This document shows, piece by piece, positions 26,057 to 33,206 of a stretch of DNA of 33,206 bases; position 1 is the stretch's first letter; the number at the start of each line of letters is the position of its first letter. A program made the translations under genes and the position numbers. This DNA comes from GCA-001735895 sp964488685 (GTDB taxonomy: Bacteria; Pseudomonadota; Gammaproteobacteria; GCA-001735895), in the NCBI GenBank assembly GCA_964488685.1, contig CAZAVY010000029.1, positions 1 to 33,206 of the forward strand. Reading direction: 5' to 3'. Below the pieces are notes generated by a model that was not told the origin of the DNA, searched no databases, and saw nothing but the letters and a program-made list of their open reading frames with translations.

Positions 26057-26962
26057 ATGACGGCACTGACACTTTCTTCCTGGTCGCAGTACTACAAGCT
26101 GACTAAACCCAAAGTTGTTTACCTGATCGTGTTTACCGCGATGGTGGGTATGTTGCTGGCGGCAGACGGTGCCGTGTCACTGGATATTTTCGTGTTCGGC
26201 CTGCTCGGCATAGGTCTCGCCGCAGCTTCGGGGGCCGCGATCAATCACGTGGTTGATCAACATATCGATCGTATCATGGAAAGGACCCGCGATCGGCCGC
26301 TGGCCAGTGGCGAACTCGATCAAAAGTCGGCGCTGTTTTTTGCGCTTGCGATCGGCGCACTCGGCATCGCCATGCTGGCTGCTTTTGTTAACCTGCTGAC
26401 TGCGATACTGACATTTTTTTCCCTGGTCGGTTACGCGCTGATTTACACCATGTTCCTGAAGCGTGCGACACCTCAGAATATCGTACTTGGCGGGGCCGCT
26501 GGCGCCGCGCCGCCGCTGCTGGGCTGGACCGCAGTCACCGGCAGCGTTGATACCGAGGCCCTGCTGTTATTCCTGATCATATTTGTCTGGACGCCGCCGC
26601 ATTTCTGGGCGCTGGCAATCCGTCGCCGCGAAGAATACGCCAGGGCCGGCATTCCGATGTTACCGGTTACCCATGGTGTCAATTTTACCAAGATCCAGAT
26701 TCTGCTCTATACCATCCTGCTGTTCGTTGTAACGATGATGCCTTTCATCGTGCAGATGAGCGGGCTGATTTACCTGGCTGGAGCGCTGGCTTTGGGAATC
26801 GGATTTCTGTACTACTCGATCCGGCTTTACCGCGATCAGCAGCCCGACGTGATTGCGATGAAAACCTTTGGTTACTCGATATTTTATCTCAGCCTGTTGT
26901 TTGCGTTTTTACTGGTTGATCACTATGCAAGGCTTTTTATCCTAAGTCCGACAGATTCCTAG
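26057..26962 (+). CDS. ctaB: protoheme IX farnesyltransferase (heme O synthase) CtaB/CyoE
   Basis: A 301-residue polytopic inner-membrane UbiA-family prenyltransferase that adds a farnesyl group to heme B, giving heme O. The allylic diphosphate-binding motif is NHVVDQHIDRIMERTRDRPL (near residues 63-82), and the second polar loop is DQQPDVIAMKTFGYSI near residue 270. About eight or nine hydrophobic helices are seen. The usual next enzyme, heme A synthase CtaA, is not encoded nearby. Its stop codon shares a palindromic CTAG with the stop of the convergent DUF2970 gene. Confidence 0.96.
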   Translation: MTALTLSSWSQYYKLTKPKVVYLIVFTAMVGMLLAADGAVSLDIFVFGLLGIGLAAASGAAINHVVDQHIDRIMERTRDRPLASGELDQKSALFFALAIGALGIAMLAAFVNLLTAILTFFSLVGYALIYTMFLKRATPQNIVLGGAAGAAPPLLGWTAVTGSVDTEALLLFLIIFVWTPPHFWALAIRRREEYARAGIPMLPVTHGVNFTKIQILLYTILLFVVTMMPFIVQMSGLIYLAGALALGIGFLYYSIRLYRDQQPDVIAMKTFGYSIFYLSLLFAFLLVDHYARLFILSPTDS

Positions 26963-27192
26963 TTCCCGGTAAAGTGCAAAACCAGTTGTACCACCCCGAT
27001 CAGGGTCAGGACAAATATCAACCCGAACAATAGTCCCATCCAGATAAACTGGGATATTTTCCCATGCCTGAAATCACGTTCCCGGTTGGCATTGCTTTGA
27101 ACCCCGATGAAGGCGGAAAAGGTACTTTTCATCAGTGACCAGAAACTGATCCGGGTTTCTTCCCCGGAACTGCCGTCATTCGAACCGTTCAA
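26959..27192 (-). CDS. DUF2970 family small membrane protein
   Basis: A 77-residue protein with a polar N-terminus, the family-typical segment MKSTFSAFIGVQSNANRERDFRHG, and one strong transmembrane helix (about residues 50-72). This matches DUF2970 proteins found in proteobacterial cytochrome oxidase loci. Its function is unknown. It is convergent with ctaB and divergent from the DUF2244 gene. Confidence 0.85.
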   Translation of the reverse strand: MNGSNDGSSGEETRISFWSLMKSTFSAFIGVQSNANRERDFRHGKISQFIWMGLLFGLIFVLTLIGVVQLVLHFTGN

Positions 27193-27283
27193 TTCTGATA
27201 TCCTGCAATTTTCGCCAGATTTGCTATTGTCGCAGTTCGGTTAAAGTGTTGAAATACCCATTCGCGAATAGTTATTTATCTAG

Positions 27284-27763
27284 ATGGTTAGCATCCATAA
27301 ATTTAATTCCGGTCAAAGCTACCGCTTCGTGCTGTCTCCCAACTGCTCCATCAGCTGGCGAGAGCTGATTCTGTTTTATCTCCTGACCTGCGTGGTTGCG
27401 CTGGTCGTCGGGTTGTTCTTCATGCTGCAGGGGTTGTGGCTGGTGTTGCCGTTTTCGGGGCTTGAAATGCTGGCCTTGGGGATCGCGTTGTATTTAACCT
27501 CGCGCAAGGTTTATCGCAAGGAAGTGATCACCCTGGACCGGCACGCTACCAGGATCGAAAAAGGGCGGCGGCGAGTCGAACACCAGTGGCAGTTCAAGAC
27601 CCCGTGGGTACGAATAATCGACGATCATCCTGACGCGCGTAGCCATAGGCGCAGGCTGGCTATCAGCATGTATGGGGAGTCGGTAGAAGTCGGTAGTTTT
27701 CTTGCAAATTCGGAAAAGGAGGCGCTAGCCTTTCAATTGAAAGGCTGTATAATCCGCGTTTGA
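27284..27763 (+). CDS. DUF2244 domain membrane protein
   Basis: A 159-residue protein with two adjacent transmembrane helices (about residues 27-68) and a soluble C-terminal domain with a basic stretch (ATRIEKGRRRVEHQW) and SMYGESVEVGSFL. This fits DUF2244, which is commonly encoded just upstream of coxB. Its function is unknown. Its last 12 codons overlap a perfect palindrome and a consensus -10 that appear to drive coxB. No strong ribosome binding site is visible upstream. Confidence 0.82.
   Translation: MVSIHKFNSGQSYRFVLSPNCSISWRELILFYLLTCVVALVVGLFFMLQGLWLVLPFSGLEMLALGIALYLTSRKVYRKEVITLDRHATRIEKGRRRVEHQWQFKTPWVRIIDDHPDARSHRRRLAISMYGESVEVGSFLANSEKEALAFQLKGCIIRV
27727..27753 (+). promoter_or_regulatory. 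candidate coxB promoter with perfect 20-bp palindrome
   Basis: The arms AGCCTTTCAA and TTGAAAGGCT (27727-27746) form a perfect palindrome with no spacer. One base later comes TATAAT (27748-27753). The palindrome covers the -35 position, where no -35 consensus is present. This is the pattern of a promoter controlled by a dimeric regulator. Transcripts would have a leader of about 115 nt before coxB. Confidence 0.5.
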
Positions 27764-27874
27764 TTTTTACGCCGTCTGAGTTTCGAATCCAGGTGGCATT
27801 TTTGTGTTTATTTGCTGGCATAGGTACCGCTCCAGTTAGACCAAAAAGCGGCCCTGTGTTCCAGGGGGTTGATA

Positions 27875-29008
27875 ATGATATTTAACATGCTGTCCCGACG
27901 TTTTGAGGTCATCGTCGCGGGCCTGGTTTTGATGCTATCGATGTCCAGCGCCAAAGCCGAGTACGGGTTGAACATGACCCAGGGCGTAACCCCGATCAGC
28001 CAGGAGCTTTACGACCTGCATATGCTGGTTTTCTGGATCTGTGTCGGTATCGGGACCCTGGTATTCGGCGCCATGGCCTGGTCGATCATTTACCACCGTA
28101 AATCCAGAGGCGCCGAAGCTGCCAATTTCCATGAAAGCACCACCGTTGAGATAGTATGGACGGTTATACCGCTGCTGATTTTGATTGGTATTGCGATTCC
28201 CGCGACCGGTACCTTGCTCGATCTGGAGGATGCCAAAACCAACGCCGACATCAATCTGCAGGTAACCGGCATTCAGTGGAAATGGAAATACACCTACGTC
28301 GACGAAGGTGTAAGTTTTATCAGCAGCCTGGCGCAATCGAGCCGCGATGTAATCAGCGACCCGACCGGAAATGAAAATTACCTGCTCGAAGTCGATCAGC
28401 CGGTAGTACTCCCGATCAATAAGAAAATCCGCTTCCTGTTTCACTCCGACGATGTGATTCACGCCTGGTGGGTACCGGAGTTCGCGGTCAAGCAGGATGC
28501 GATCCCGGGCTTTATCAACGATTCGTGGGCGGTGATCGAAAAACCCGGTACCTATCGCGGCCAGTGTGCAGAGCTTTGTGGTAAAGATCATGGTTTTATG
28601 CCGATCGTGGTCGAAGCGGTTACCGAATCAGAATATCAAAAGTGGCTTGCCGGCAAGAAGGCCGAAGCAGAAGCTGCGGCAGCCTCCGCCGAACAGGAAT
28701 GGTCGATGCAGGATCTGCTGGCGCGCGGGGAAACTGTTTACCAGGTTAACTGCGCAGCCTGCCACGGCCCGACCGGTGCGGGTATCCCGGGTGCTTTCCC
28801 GGCGGTGACGGGTAACTCGATTGTAACCGGCGATGCCGCGGGTCTTATCAATATCGTCGTTAACGGTAAGGCCGGCACTTCGATGGCGGCTTTCAAGAGC
28901 CAGCTCAACGATGTCGATATCGCCGCGGTTATTACCTACGAGCGCAACAGTTTTGGCAATAGCGTGGGTGACATGGTGCAACCCTCGGCGATCAAGAATG
29001 CAAGATAA
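27875..29008 (+). CDS. coxB: cytochrome c oxidase subunit II, caa3 type (fused cytochrome c)
   Basis: A 377-residue subunit that receives electrons and passes them through CuA to subunit I. A signal peptide (ending SSAKA) and two transmembrane helices precede the CuA domain. The CuA ligands are the His in DDVIHAWWVPEF and the cysteines, His and Met in CAELCGKDHGFM. After an Ala/Glu-rich linker comes a cytochrome c domain with CAACH and a candidate axial Met in GTSMAAF, so this is a caa3-type enzyme. The start is the ATG at 27875, with AGGGGG six bases upstream; a TTG at 27869 is less likely. The ribosome binding site is partly in a CCCTG/CAGGG hairpin. Confidence 0.96.
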   Translation: MIFNMLSRRFEVIVAGLVLMLSMSSAKAEYGLNMTQGVTPISQELYDLHMLVFWICVGIGTLVFGAMAWSIIYHRKSRGAEAANFHESTTVEIVWTVIPLLILIGIAIPATGTLLDLEDAKTNADINLQVTGIQWKWKYTYVDEGVSFISSLAQSSRDVISDPTGNENYLLEVDQPVVLPINKKIRFLFHSDDVIHAWWVPEFAVKQDAIPGFINDSWAVIEKPGTYRGQCAELCGKDHGFMPIVVEAVTESEYQKWLAGKKAEAEAAAASAEQEWSMQDLLARGETVYQVNCAACHGPTGAGIPGAFPAVTGNSIVTGDAAGLINIVVNGKAGTSMAAFKSQLNDVDIAAVITYERNSFGNSVGDMVQPSAIKNAR

Positions 29009-29018
29009 GGGGAATTAA

Positions 29019-30611
29019 ATGTCTACTGAAATTACTCACGACGGCCACGAGGCTCACGATCATCACGGTCCCGCCAGTGGCTTGATGCGCTGGGTGACTA
29101 CTACCAACCACAAGGATATCGGCACGCTCTACCTGTGGCTCGCCTTTACCATGTTGCTATATGGTGGAGCAATGGCGATGATTATCCGCCTGGAACTTTT
29201 TCAGCCCGGGCTGCAATGGGTTGAGCCTCATTTTTTCAACCAGATGACCACCATGCATGGCCTGGTAATGGTGTTTGGCGCAATCATGCCGGCCTTCGTC
29301 GGTCTCGCTAACTGGTTGATTCCGATGATGATCGGTGCGCCCGATATGGCGTTGCCACGCATGAACAACTGGAGCTTCTGGATTCTGCCATTCGCGTTTG
29401 CGATACTGGCCTCCACCACCTTCATGGAAGGCGGGGCACCGGCTTTTGGCTGGACCTTTTACGCACCGCTTTCAACAACCTTTGCACCCGATACCACCGA
29501 TTTTTTCATTTTTGCCATACACTTGATGGGAATTTCCTCGGTAATGGGTGCGATTAACATTATCGCGACGATTCTGAATATGCGTGCGCCGGGTATGACA
29601 CTGATGAAAATGCCCTTGTTCGTCTGGACCTGGCTGATCACGGCTTACCTGTTGATCGCGGTAATGCCGGTACTCGCCGGCGCGGTCACGATGATGTTGA
29701 CTGATCGTCATTTCGGAACTTCGTTCTTCGATGCTGCCGGCGGTGGCGATCCGGTGCTGTTCCAGCACCTGTTCTGGTTCTTCGGTCACCCCGAGGTGTA
29801 CATCATGATATTGCCGGCCTTTGGCATAATATCAGCGATCATACCGACCTTCGCGCGTAAGCCGTTATTCGGTTACAGCTCGATGGTGTATGCGACCGCG
29901 TCAATTGCGATCCTGTCTTTCATGGTATGGGCGCACCATATGTTTACCGTGGGTATGCCGGTCATGGGCGAACTTTACTTTATGTATGCCACCATCCTGA
30001 TCTCGGTACCGACCGGGGTCAAGATCTTCAACTGGGTAACCACGATGTGGAAGGGCTCGATGACCTTCGAAACGCCGATGCTGTGGGCGCTGGGATTCGT
30101 CGTCATGTTTACCCTGGGTGGATTTTCCGGATTGATGCTGGGCGTAGCACCGGTCGATACCCAGTACCACGATACCTACTTCGTGGTGGCGCATTTCCAC
30201 TACGTGCTGGTTACCGGCGCACTCTACTCGATTATCGCCGCGTTCTACTACTGGGTGCCGAAGTGGACCGGTCATATGTACGACGAAAAACTGGGCAAGA
30301 TCCACTTCTGGTGGTCTACCATAGCGGTTAATGTTTTATTTTTCCCACAGCACTTTCTTGGCCTTGCAGGCATGCCGCGTCGGATCCCGGATTACTCGCT
30401 GCAGTTTGCCGAGTTCAATATGATTTCGAGTGTGGGCGGCTTTGCCTTTGGTCTGGCACAGATATTTTTCCTGTATATCGTTATCAAGACAATCAAGGGT
30501 GGCAACAAAGCGACCGATCAGGTCTGGGAAGGTGCAACCGGGCTTGAATTCGAACAGTTGTCGTCGCCGCCGCCGTATCATAGCTTCACCGAAGCGCCTC
30601 CGGTCAGGTAG
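29019..30611 (+). CDS. coxA: cytochrome c oxidase subunit I
   Basis: A 530-residue catalytic subunit of the heme-copper oxidase, with twelve transmembrane helices, that reduces oxygen and pumps protons. Heme and copper ligands are visible: the His in TTMHGLVMVF, the HPEVY site with its cross-linked Tyr and proton-channel Glu, the CuB pair in VWAHHMF, and the heme ligands in AHFHYVLV. The D-channel Asp region (MIGAPDMALPRMNNW) and the K-channel Lys (PTGVKIFNW) are present, so this is an A1-type pump. It begins 10 bp after coxB. Confidence 0.98.
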   Translation: MSTEITHDGHEAHDHHGPASGLMRWVTTTNHKDIGTLYLWLAFTMLLYGGAMAMIIRLELFQPGLQWVEPHFFNQMTTMHGLVMVFGAIMPAFVGLANWLIPMMIGAPDMALPRMNNWSFWILPFAFAILASTTFMEGGAPAFGWTFYAPLSTTFAPDTTDFFIFAIHLMGISSVMGAINIIATILNMRAPGMTLMKMPLFVWTWLITAYLLIAVMPVLAGAVTMMLTDRHFGTSFFDAAGGGDPVLFQHLFWFFGHPEVYIMILPAFGIISAIIPTFARKPLFGYSSMVYATASIAILSFMVWAHHMFTVGMPVMGELYFMYATILISVPTGVKIFNWVTTMWKGSMTFETPMLWALGFVVMFTLGGFSGLMLGVAPVDTQYHDTYFVVAHFHYVLVTGALYSIIAAFYYWVPKWTGHMYDEKLGKIHFWWSTIAVNVLFFPQHFLGLAGMPRRIPDYSLQFAEFNMISSVGGFAFGLAQIFFLYIVIKTIKGGNKATDQVWEGATGLEFEQLSSPPPYHSFTEAPPVR

Positions 30612-30632
30612 GCAGGAGCAAGAGGTTTGTTA

Positions 30633-30764
30633 ATGCAGCAAAATCAGCACCAGGATTTCACCCCCGCAGCGAGGCGTAAGCGCATCCTGCGGATTGTATT
30701 TGCACATCTGCTGATCGTTGCGGCCTTTTTCATCGCGACATTTTTGTGGGGGAACTTTGGGTGA
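30633..30764 (+). CDS. 43-residue single-helix membrane protein between coxA and cox11
   Basis: ATG at 30633 opens 43 codons: a polar N-terminus with a basic patch (AARRKRILR) and one transmembrane helix (FAHLLIVAAFFIATFLW), ending WGNFG. Purine-rich AGAGG lies about 8-12 bases upstream, and its stop overlaps the cox11 GTG start as GTGA. It resembles the short cytochrome oxidase small assembly proteins annotated in the same slot in other proteobacteria, by position and layout only. It fills the whole coxA-cox11 gap, supporting a real gene. Confidence 0.75.
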   Translation: MQQNQHQDFTPAARRKRILRIVFAHLLIVAAFFIATFLWGNFG

Positions 30765-31273
30765 AGGTTAACCCGCTAAAACTGGCAATGATTCCGCTGT
30801 TGATGTTTGGCTTCGGCTTTGCGTTGGTACCCTTGTACGATGTCTTTTGCGACATTACCGGGTTAAACGGCAAGACCGGGCGTATCGAAGCCTCGGAAAT
30901 CGACCCCAGCCTGGTAGATGTTTCCAGGACTATCGAGGTGCGTTTCCTGGCAAATACCAATACCGGGTTGCCATGGGATTTCGAACCCCTGGTGAAGAAG
31001 ATGGTGATTCATCCGGGGCAGGTTTATGAAGCGGTATTTCGGGTACGAAGCACCAGTGACAACAATACTCTGGGTCAGGCAGTGCCCAGTGTATCGCCGG
31101 GACTTGCCGCTGAGTACTTTAACAAAACTGAATGCTTCTGCTTTACCCAGCAGGAACTGGCTGGACGCGAGACGCGTGATATGCCGATGCGATTTATTGT
31201 CGGTACCGGCATATCGGAAAAAATTGAACAGATAACCCTGTCCTATACGTTTTTCAGCCTGGACAGGGGATAG
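30761..31273 (+). CDS. ctaG: cytochrome c oxidase assembly protein CtaG/Cox11
   Basis: A 170-residue membrane-anchored copper chaperone that delivers copper to CuB of subunit I. One transmembrane helix runs into the family signature FGFALVPLYDVFCDITGLNGKTG. The periplasmic beta-domain has the copper-binding CFCFTQ (near residue 125). The start is taken as GTG at 30761, overlapping the preceding small gene by 4 bp; an in-frame GTG at 30746 would add five residues. It lies between coxA and coxC as usual. Confidence 0.95.
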   Translation: MKVNPLKLAMIPLLMFGFGFALVPLYDVFCDITGLNGKTGRIEASEIDPSLVDVSRTIEVRFLANTNTGLPWDFEPLVKKMVIHPGQVYEAVFRVRSTSDNNTLGQAVPSVSPGLAAEYFNKTECFCFTQQELAGRETRDMPMRFIVGTGISEKIEQITLSYTFFSLDRG

Positions 31274-31317
31274 GGAATAATTCAAACGTATTCAGGATAA
31301 ATAGTAGAGACGAATCC

Positions 31318-32193
31318 ATGAGTAGTACAAGCCGCGAAGATTATTACGTACCGCATGGCACCCATTGGCCAATTATCGGTTCTATCGGGTTGTTCACGAT
31401 CGTGGTTGGTTTTGCCAAATTCCTGCACGGTGACTGGAGTATGACACCGATATTTGTCGGCATCGCAATTTTGATATTCATGATGTACGGCTGGTTCGGC
31501 ACAGTTATCGAGGAGTCATTGGCCGGTTACTACAACCAGCAGGTCGATATGTCGTTCCGTTGGGGTATGGGCTGGTTTATCTTTTCCGAGGTCATGTTCT
31601 TCGCCGCCTTTTTCGGCGCGTTGTTTTATGCCCGCATGTACTCGATACCCTGGCTCGATGGCGCCTCCAACAACGATGCTACCGCGCAATACCTGTGGCC
31701 GGATTTCGAAGCCGCATGGCCGTTGCTCAACGTACCGCTGGCGGAAAAATTTGAAGTCGCCAAGCAGGCCATGGGTCCCTGGGGCCTGCCTGCCATTAAC
31801 ACCGCCATCTTGCTGACTTCCGGGCTGACTGTAACCCTCGCGCATTGGGCACTGAAGCGTGAAGACAACACCTGGTTGGTATACTGGTTGTTCGCTACGG
31901 TCGCACTCGGTTTCGGGTTCGTATTCTTACAGGGCGTTGAATATGTGTACGCTTACGAGGAGCTGAACCTGCGCCTCGACACGGGTATTTACGGCACCAC
32001 TTTCTTCATGCTCACCGGTTTTCATGGTTTCCACGTAACCATGGGTGCGATCATGCTGGCAATTATCATGGTGCGCGCCGCCAAGGGGCACTTCTCGCCG
32101 CGCAACCATTTTGCCTTCGAAGCCGTCGCCTGGTACTGGCACTTCGTGGACGTGGTCTGGCTAGGCATGTTTGTTTTCGTTTACTGGTTGTAA
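31318..32193 (+). CDS. coxC: cytochrome c oxidase subunit III
   Basis: A 291-residue, seven-helix subunit that stabilises subunit I and sustains proton uptake. The N-terminus has YYVPHGTHWPIIGSIGLF, typical of this family. The conserved Glu is in FRWGMGWFIFSEVMFFAAFF (near residue 90). The C-terminal part has FFMLTGFHGFHVTMGAIML and AWYWHFVDVVWLGMFVFVYW. It is the last gene of coxB-coxA-small-cox11-coxC and is followed 18 bp later by a terminator. Confidence 0.98.
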   Translation: MSSTSREDYYVPHGTHWPIIGSIGLFTIVVGFAKFLHGDWSMTPIFVGIAILIFMMYGWFGTVIEESLAGYYNQQVDMSFRWGMGWFIFSEVMFFAAFFGALFYARMYSIPWLDGASNNDATAQYLWPDFEAAWPLLNVPLAEKFEVAKQAMGPWGLPAINTAILLTSGLTVTLAHWALKREDNTWLVYWLFATVALGFGFVFLQGVEYVYAYEELNLRLDTGIYGTTFFMLTGFHGFHVTMGAIMLAIIMVRAAKGHFSPRNHFAFEAVAWYWHFVDVVWLGMFVFVYWL

Positions 32194-32211
32194 CCAGATC
32201 CTGCGTCAAAC

Positions 32212-32239
32212 AAAAAGCCCGGTAGTACCGGGTTTTTTT
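32212..32239 (+). terminator. rho-independent terminator after coxC
   Basis: CCCGGT (32218-32223) and ACCGGG (32227-32232) form a stem with loop AGT, followed by seven T residues (32233-32239). On the minus strand the same hairpin is followed by CTTTTTG, so it can also stop the leftward EAL gene transcript. Confidence 0.88.
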
Positions 32240-32361
32240 GGGTTCCAAATTTCGTAACCCAGTGAGGTAAAGGTTTTTACTCTTACCCCATGTCTGCGCC
32301 CCGTTGTGACCCTGTATGGGAGATATCCATGGGTAATCTTTCACTTGGTGTTCTGTACAGA

Positions 32362-33206
32362 CTAGGCGGTGCTCTTTTTTGCCGGTGCGTCGCTAATGGT
32401 GGGATATTTTTTGAAAAGCACCTCGAAATCAGTGGCGGGAACTGGCTTTGAATAGAGGTAGCCCTGGCCAAAGTCACATCCAAAGTCCTTTAACAATTGA
32501 TTCTGAGATTCGGTTTCAACGCCTTCCGCGATCACCCTGATTCCCAGTTTGTGCGCCATCACGATTATTGCCTCGCACAACGCCAGATCGTTTGTATCGT
32601 GATTGAGATTACGCACGAATGACTGGTCAATTTTCAGGTAATCGATGTCGAACTGTTTCAGGTAGGAGAGCGAAGAATAACCGGTTCCGAAATCGTCAAT
32701 CGAGACTTGAATCTCGGCGTCGCGAAAGTCCAATAATCGATTGGTTATCTTGTCGTTGGCATCCATTATCAGGCCCTCGGTAATTTCCACGCTGATCGAC
32801 CGGCCGCTGATCCCGGTTTGCTGCAGATGGGAAAACCATTGACTCATGGCCGCTGCCTCGTCGATCCATTGGAGTGGGGAGGTGTTGATACTGACCTGGA
32901 ATTCGATTTGGTACCGATTCCGCCAGTCGTTGGCCTGATCGACTACGTTGTAAAAAACCAGGTTGCCGATTTCGGCAATCAGACCGGTTTCCTCCGCGAT
33001 CGGTATGAACACCGAAGGGCTGACCAAACCTGATTCGGGGTGATGCCAACGCAGCAGCGCTTCGGCCTTGGTCAACGCGTTGCTTTGCATATCTACAATG
33101 GGCTGGTAGTAGATTTCAAACTGTTCTTGATCGATCGCGTCGCGCAGGTCCCTGATCATTTTGTGTTTTCTGATCGCCCGATCCTGCAGTTCCGGAGTAA
33201 AGAAAT
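32362..33206 (-). CDS. EAL-domain c-di-GMP phosphodiesterase, 5' end beyond window
   Basis: The visible 281 residues are a complete EAL domain plus the helix before it. The frame stays open to the right edge, and its first residues (FFTPELQDRAIRKHKMIRDLRDAI) are the linker that usually joins a GGDEF domain to EAL. The gene is therefore truncated by the window, not by mutation. Catalytic residues are present: EALLR, the Asn in SINTSP, EITEG, DDFGTGYSS, the Lys in YLKIDQSF, IAEGVET and QGYLYSKP. It should hydrolyse c-di-GMP to pGpG and may act on motility or surface behaviour; its sensor domain is not visible. Confidence 0.93.
   Translation of the reverse strand, partial: FFTPELQDRAIRKHKMIRDLRDAIDQEQFEIYYQPIVDMQSNALTKAEALLRWHHPESGLVSPSVFIPIAEETGLIAEIGNLVFYNVVDQANDWRNRYQIEFQVSINTSPLQWIDEAAAMSQWFSHLQQTGISGRSISVEITEGLIMDANDKITNRLLDFRDAEIQVSIDDFGTGYSSLSYLKQFDIDYLKIDQSFVRNLNHDTNDLALCEAIIVMAHKLGIRVIAEGVETESQNQLLKDFGCDFGQGYLYSKPVPATDFEVLFKKYPTISDAPAKKSTA

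Noticed and set aside
27935..28591. 218-codon leftward frame opposite coxB
   Set aside because: It is antisense to the membrane and CuA parts of subunit II, with no independent support.

Overview
The window is a stretch of gammaproteobacterial chromosome. The evidence is the gene content and the protein types: a sigma-70 of the RpoD class, type IV pilus genes pilMNOPQ next to a divergent ponA, aroKB, gltBD, rpsU-yqeY, tsaD/plsY, and a caa3-type cytochrome oxidase cluster laid out much as in Pseudomonas. The organism is probably aerobic, piliated and Gram-negative. I cannot place it below class. Almost everything is core housekeeping; I see no defence island, prophage, integron or CRISPR array, and I found no clearly new multi-gene system.

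Layout. Positions 2-78 hold a tRNA(CAU), probably tRNA-Ile2. Positions 79-486 are non-coding and carry a diverged tandem repeat and a palindromic mobile-type repeat. From 487 to 15419 nearly everything runs leftward: pilM, pilN, pilO, pilP, pilQ, a strong terminator, aroK, aroB, gltB, dnaG, rpoD. At 15597-18249 ponA (PBP1a) is divergent from pilM, and its membrane anchor is out of frame with the rest of the protein. From 18286 to 21450 a second leftward operon reads rpsU, yqeY, gltD, hemE. tsaD (rightward) and plsY (leftward) follow, each next to a palindromic repeat. bioC and the cytochrome oxidase biogenesis region come next: DUF2909, SURF1, a Sco-like protein, ctaB, DUF2970, DUF2244. The oxidase operon coxB, coxA, a 43-codon gene, cox11 and coxC ends at a clear terminator. 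The right edge cuts a GGDEF/EAL-type c-di-GMP phosphodiesterase.

The most interesting large-scale feature is gene order. The classic rpsU-(yqeY)-dnaG-rpoD macromolecular synthesis block is split, and the gap holds the ponA/pilMNOPQ-aroKB-gltBD-hemE block in circularly permuted order (gltD-hemE-ponA-pil-aro-gltB). The two glutamate synthase subunits therefore sit in different transcription units, one behind the rpsU promoter and one directly upstream of dnaG-rpoD.

The most interesting small-scale features are a 4-bp tandem duplication (TACGTACG) that explains the ponA frameshift; a palindromic repeat that supplies the last codons and stop of tsaD; a ~94-bp palindrome in the plsY/bioC divergent promoter; and a perfect 20-bp palindrome abutting a consensus -10 ahead of coxB. 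The oxidase cluster lacks heme A synthase (ctaA/COX15) at its usual place.
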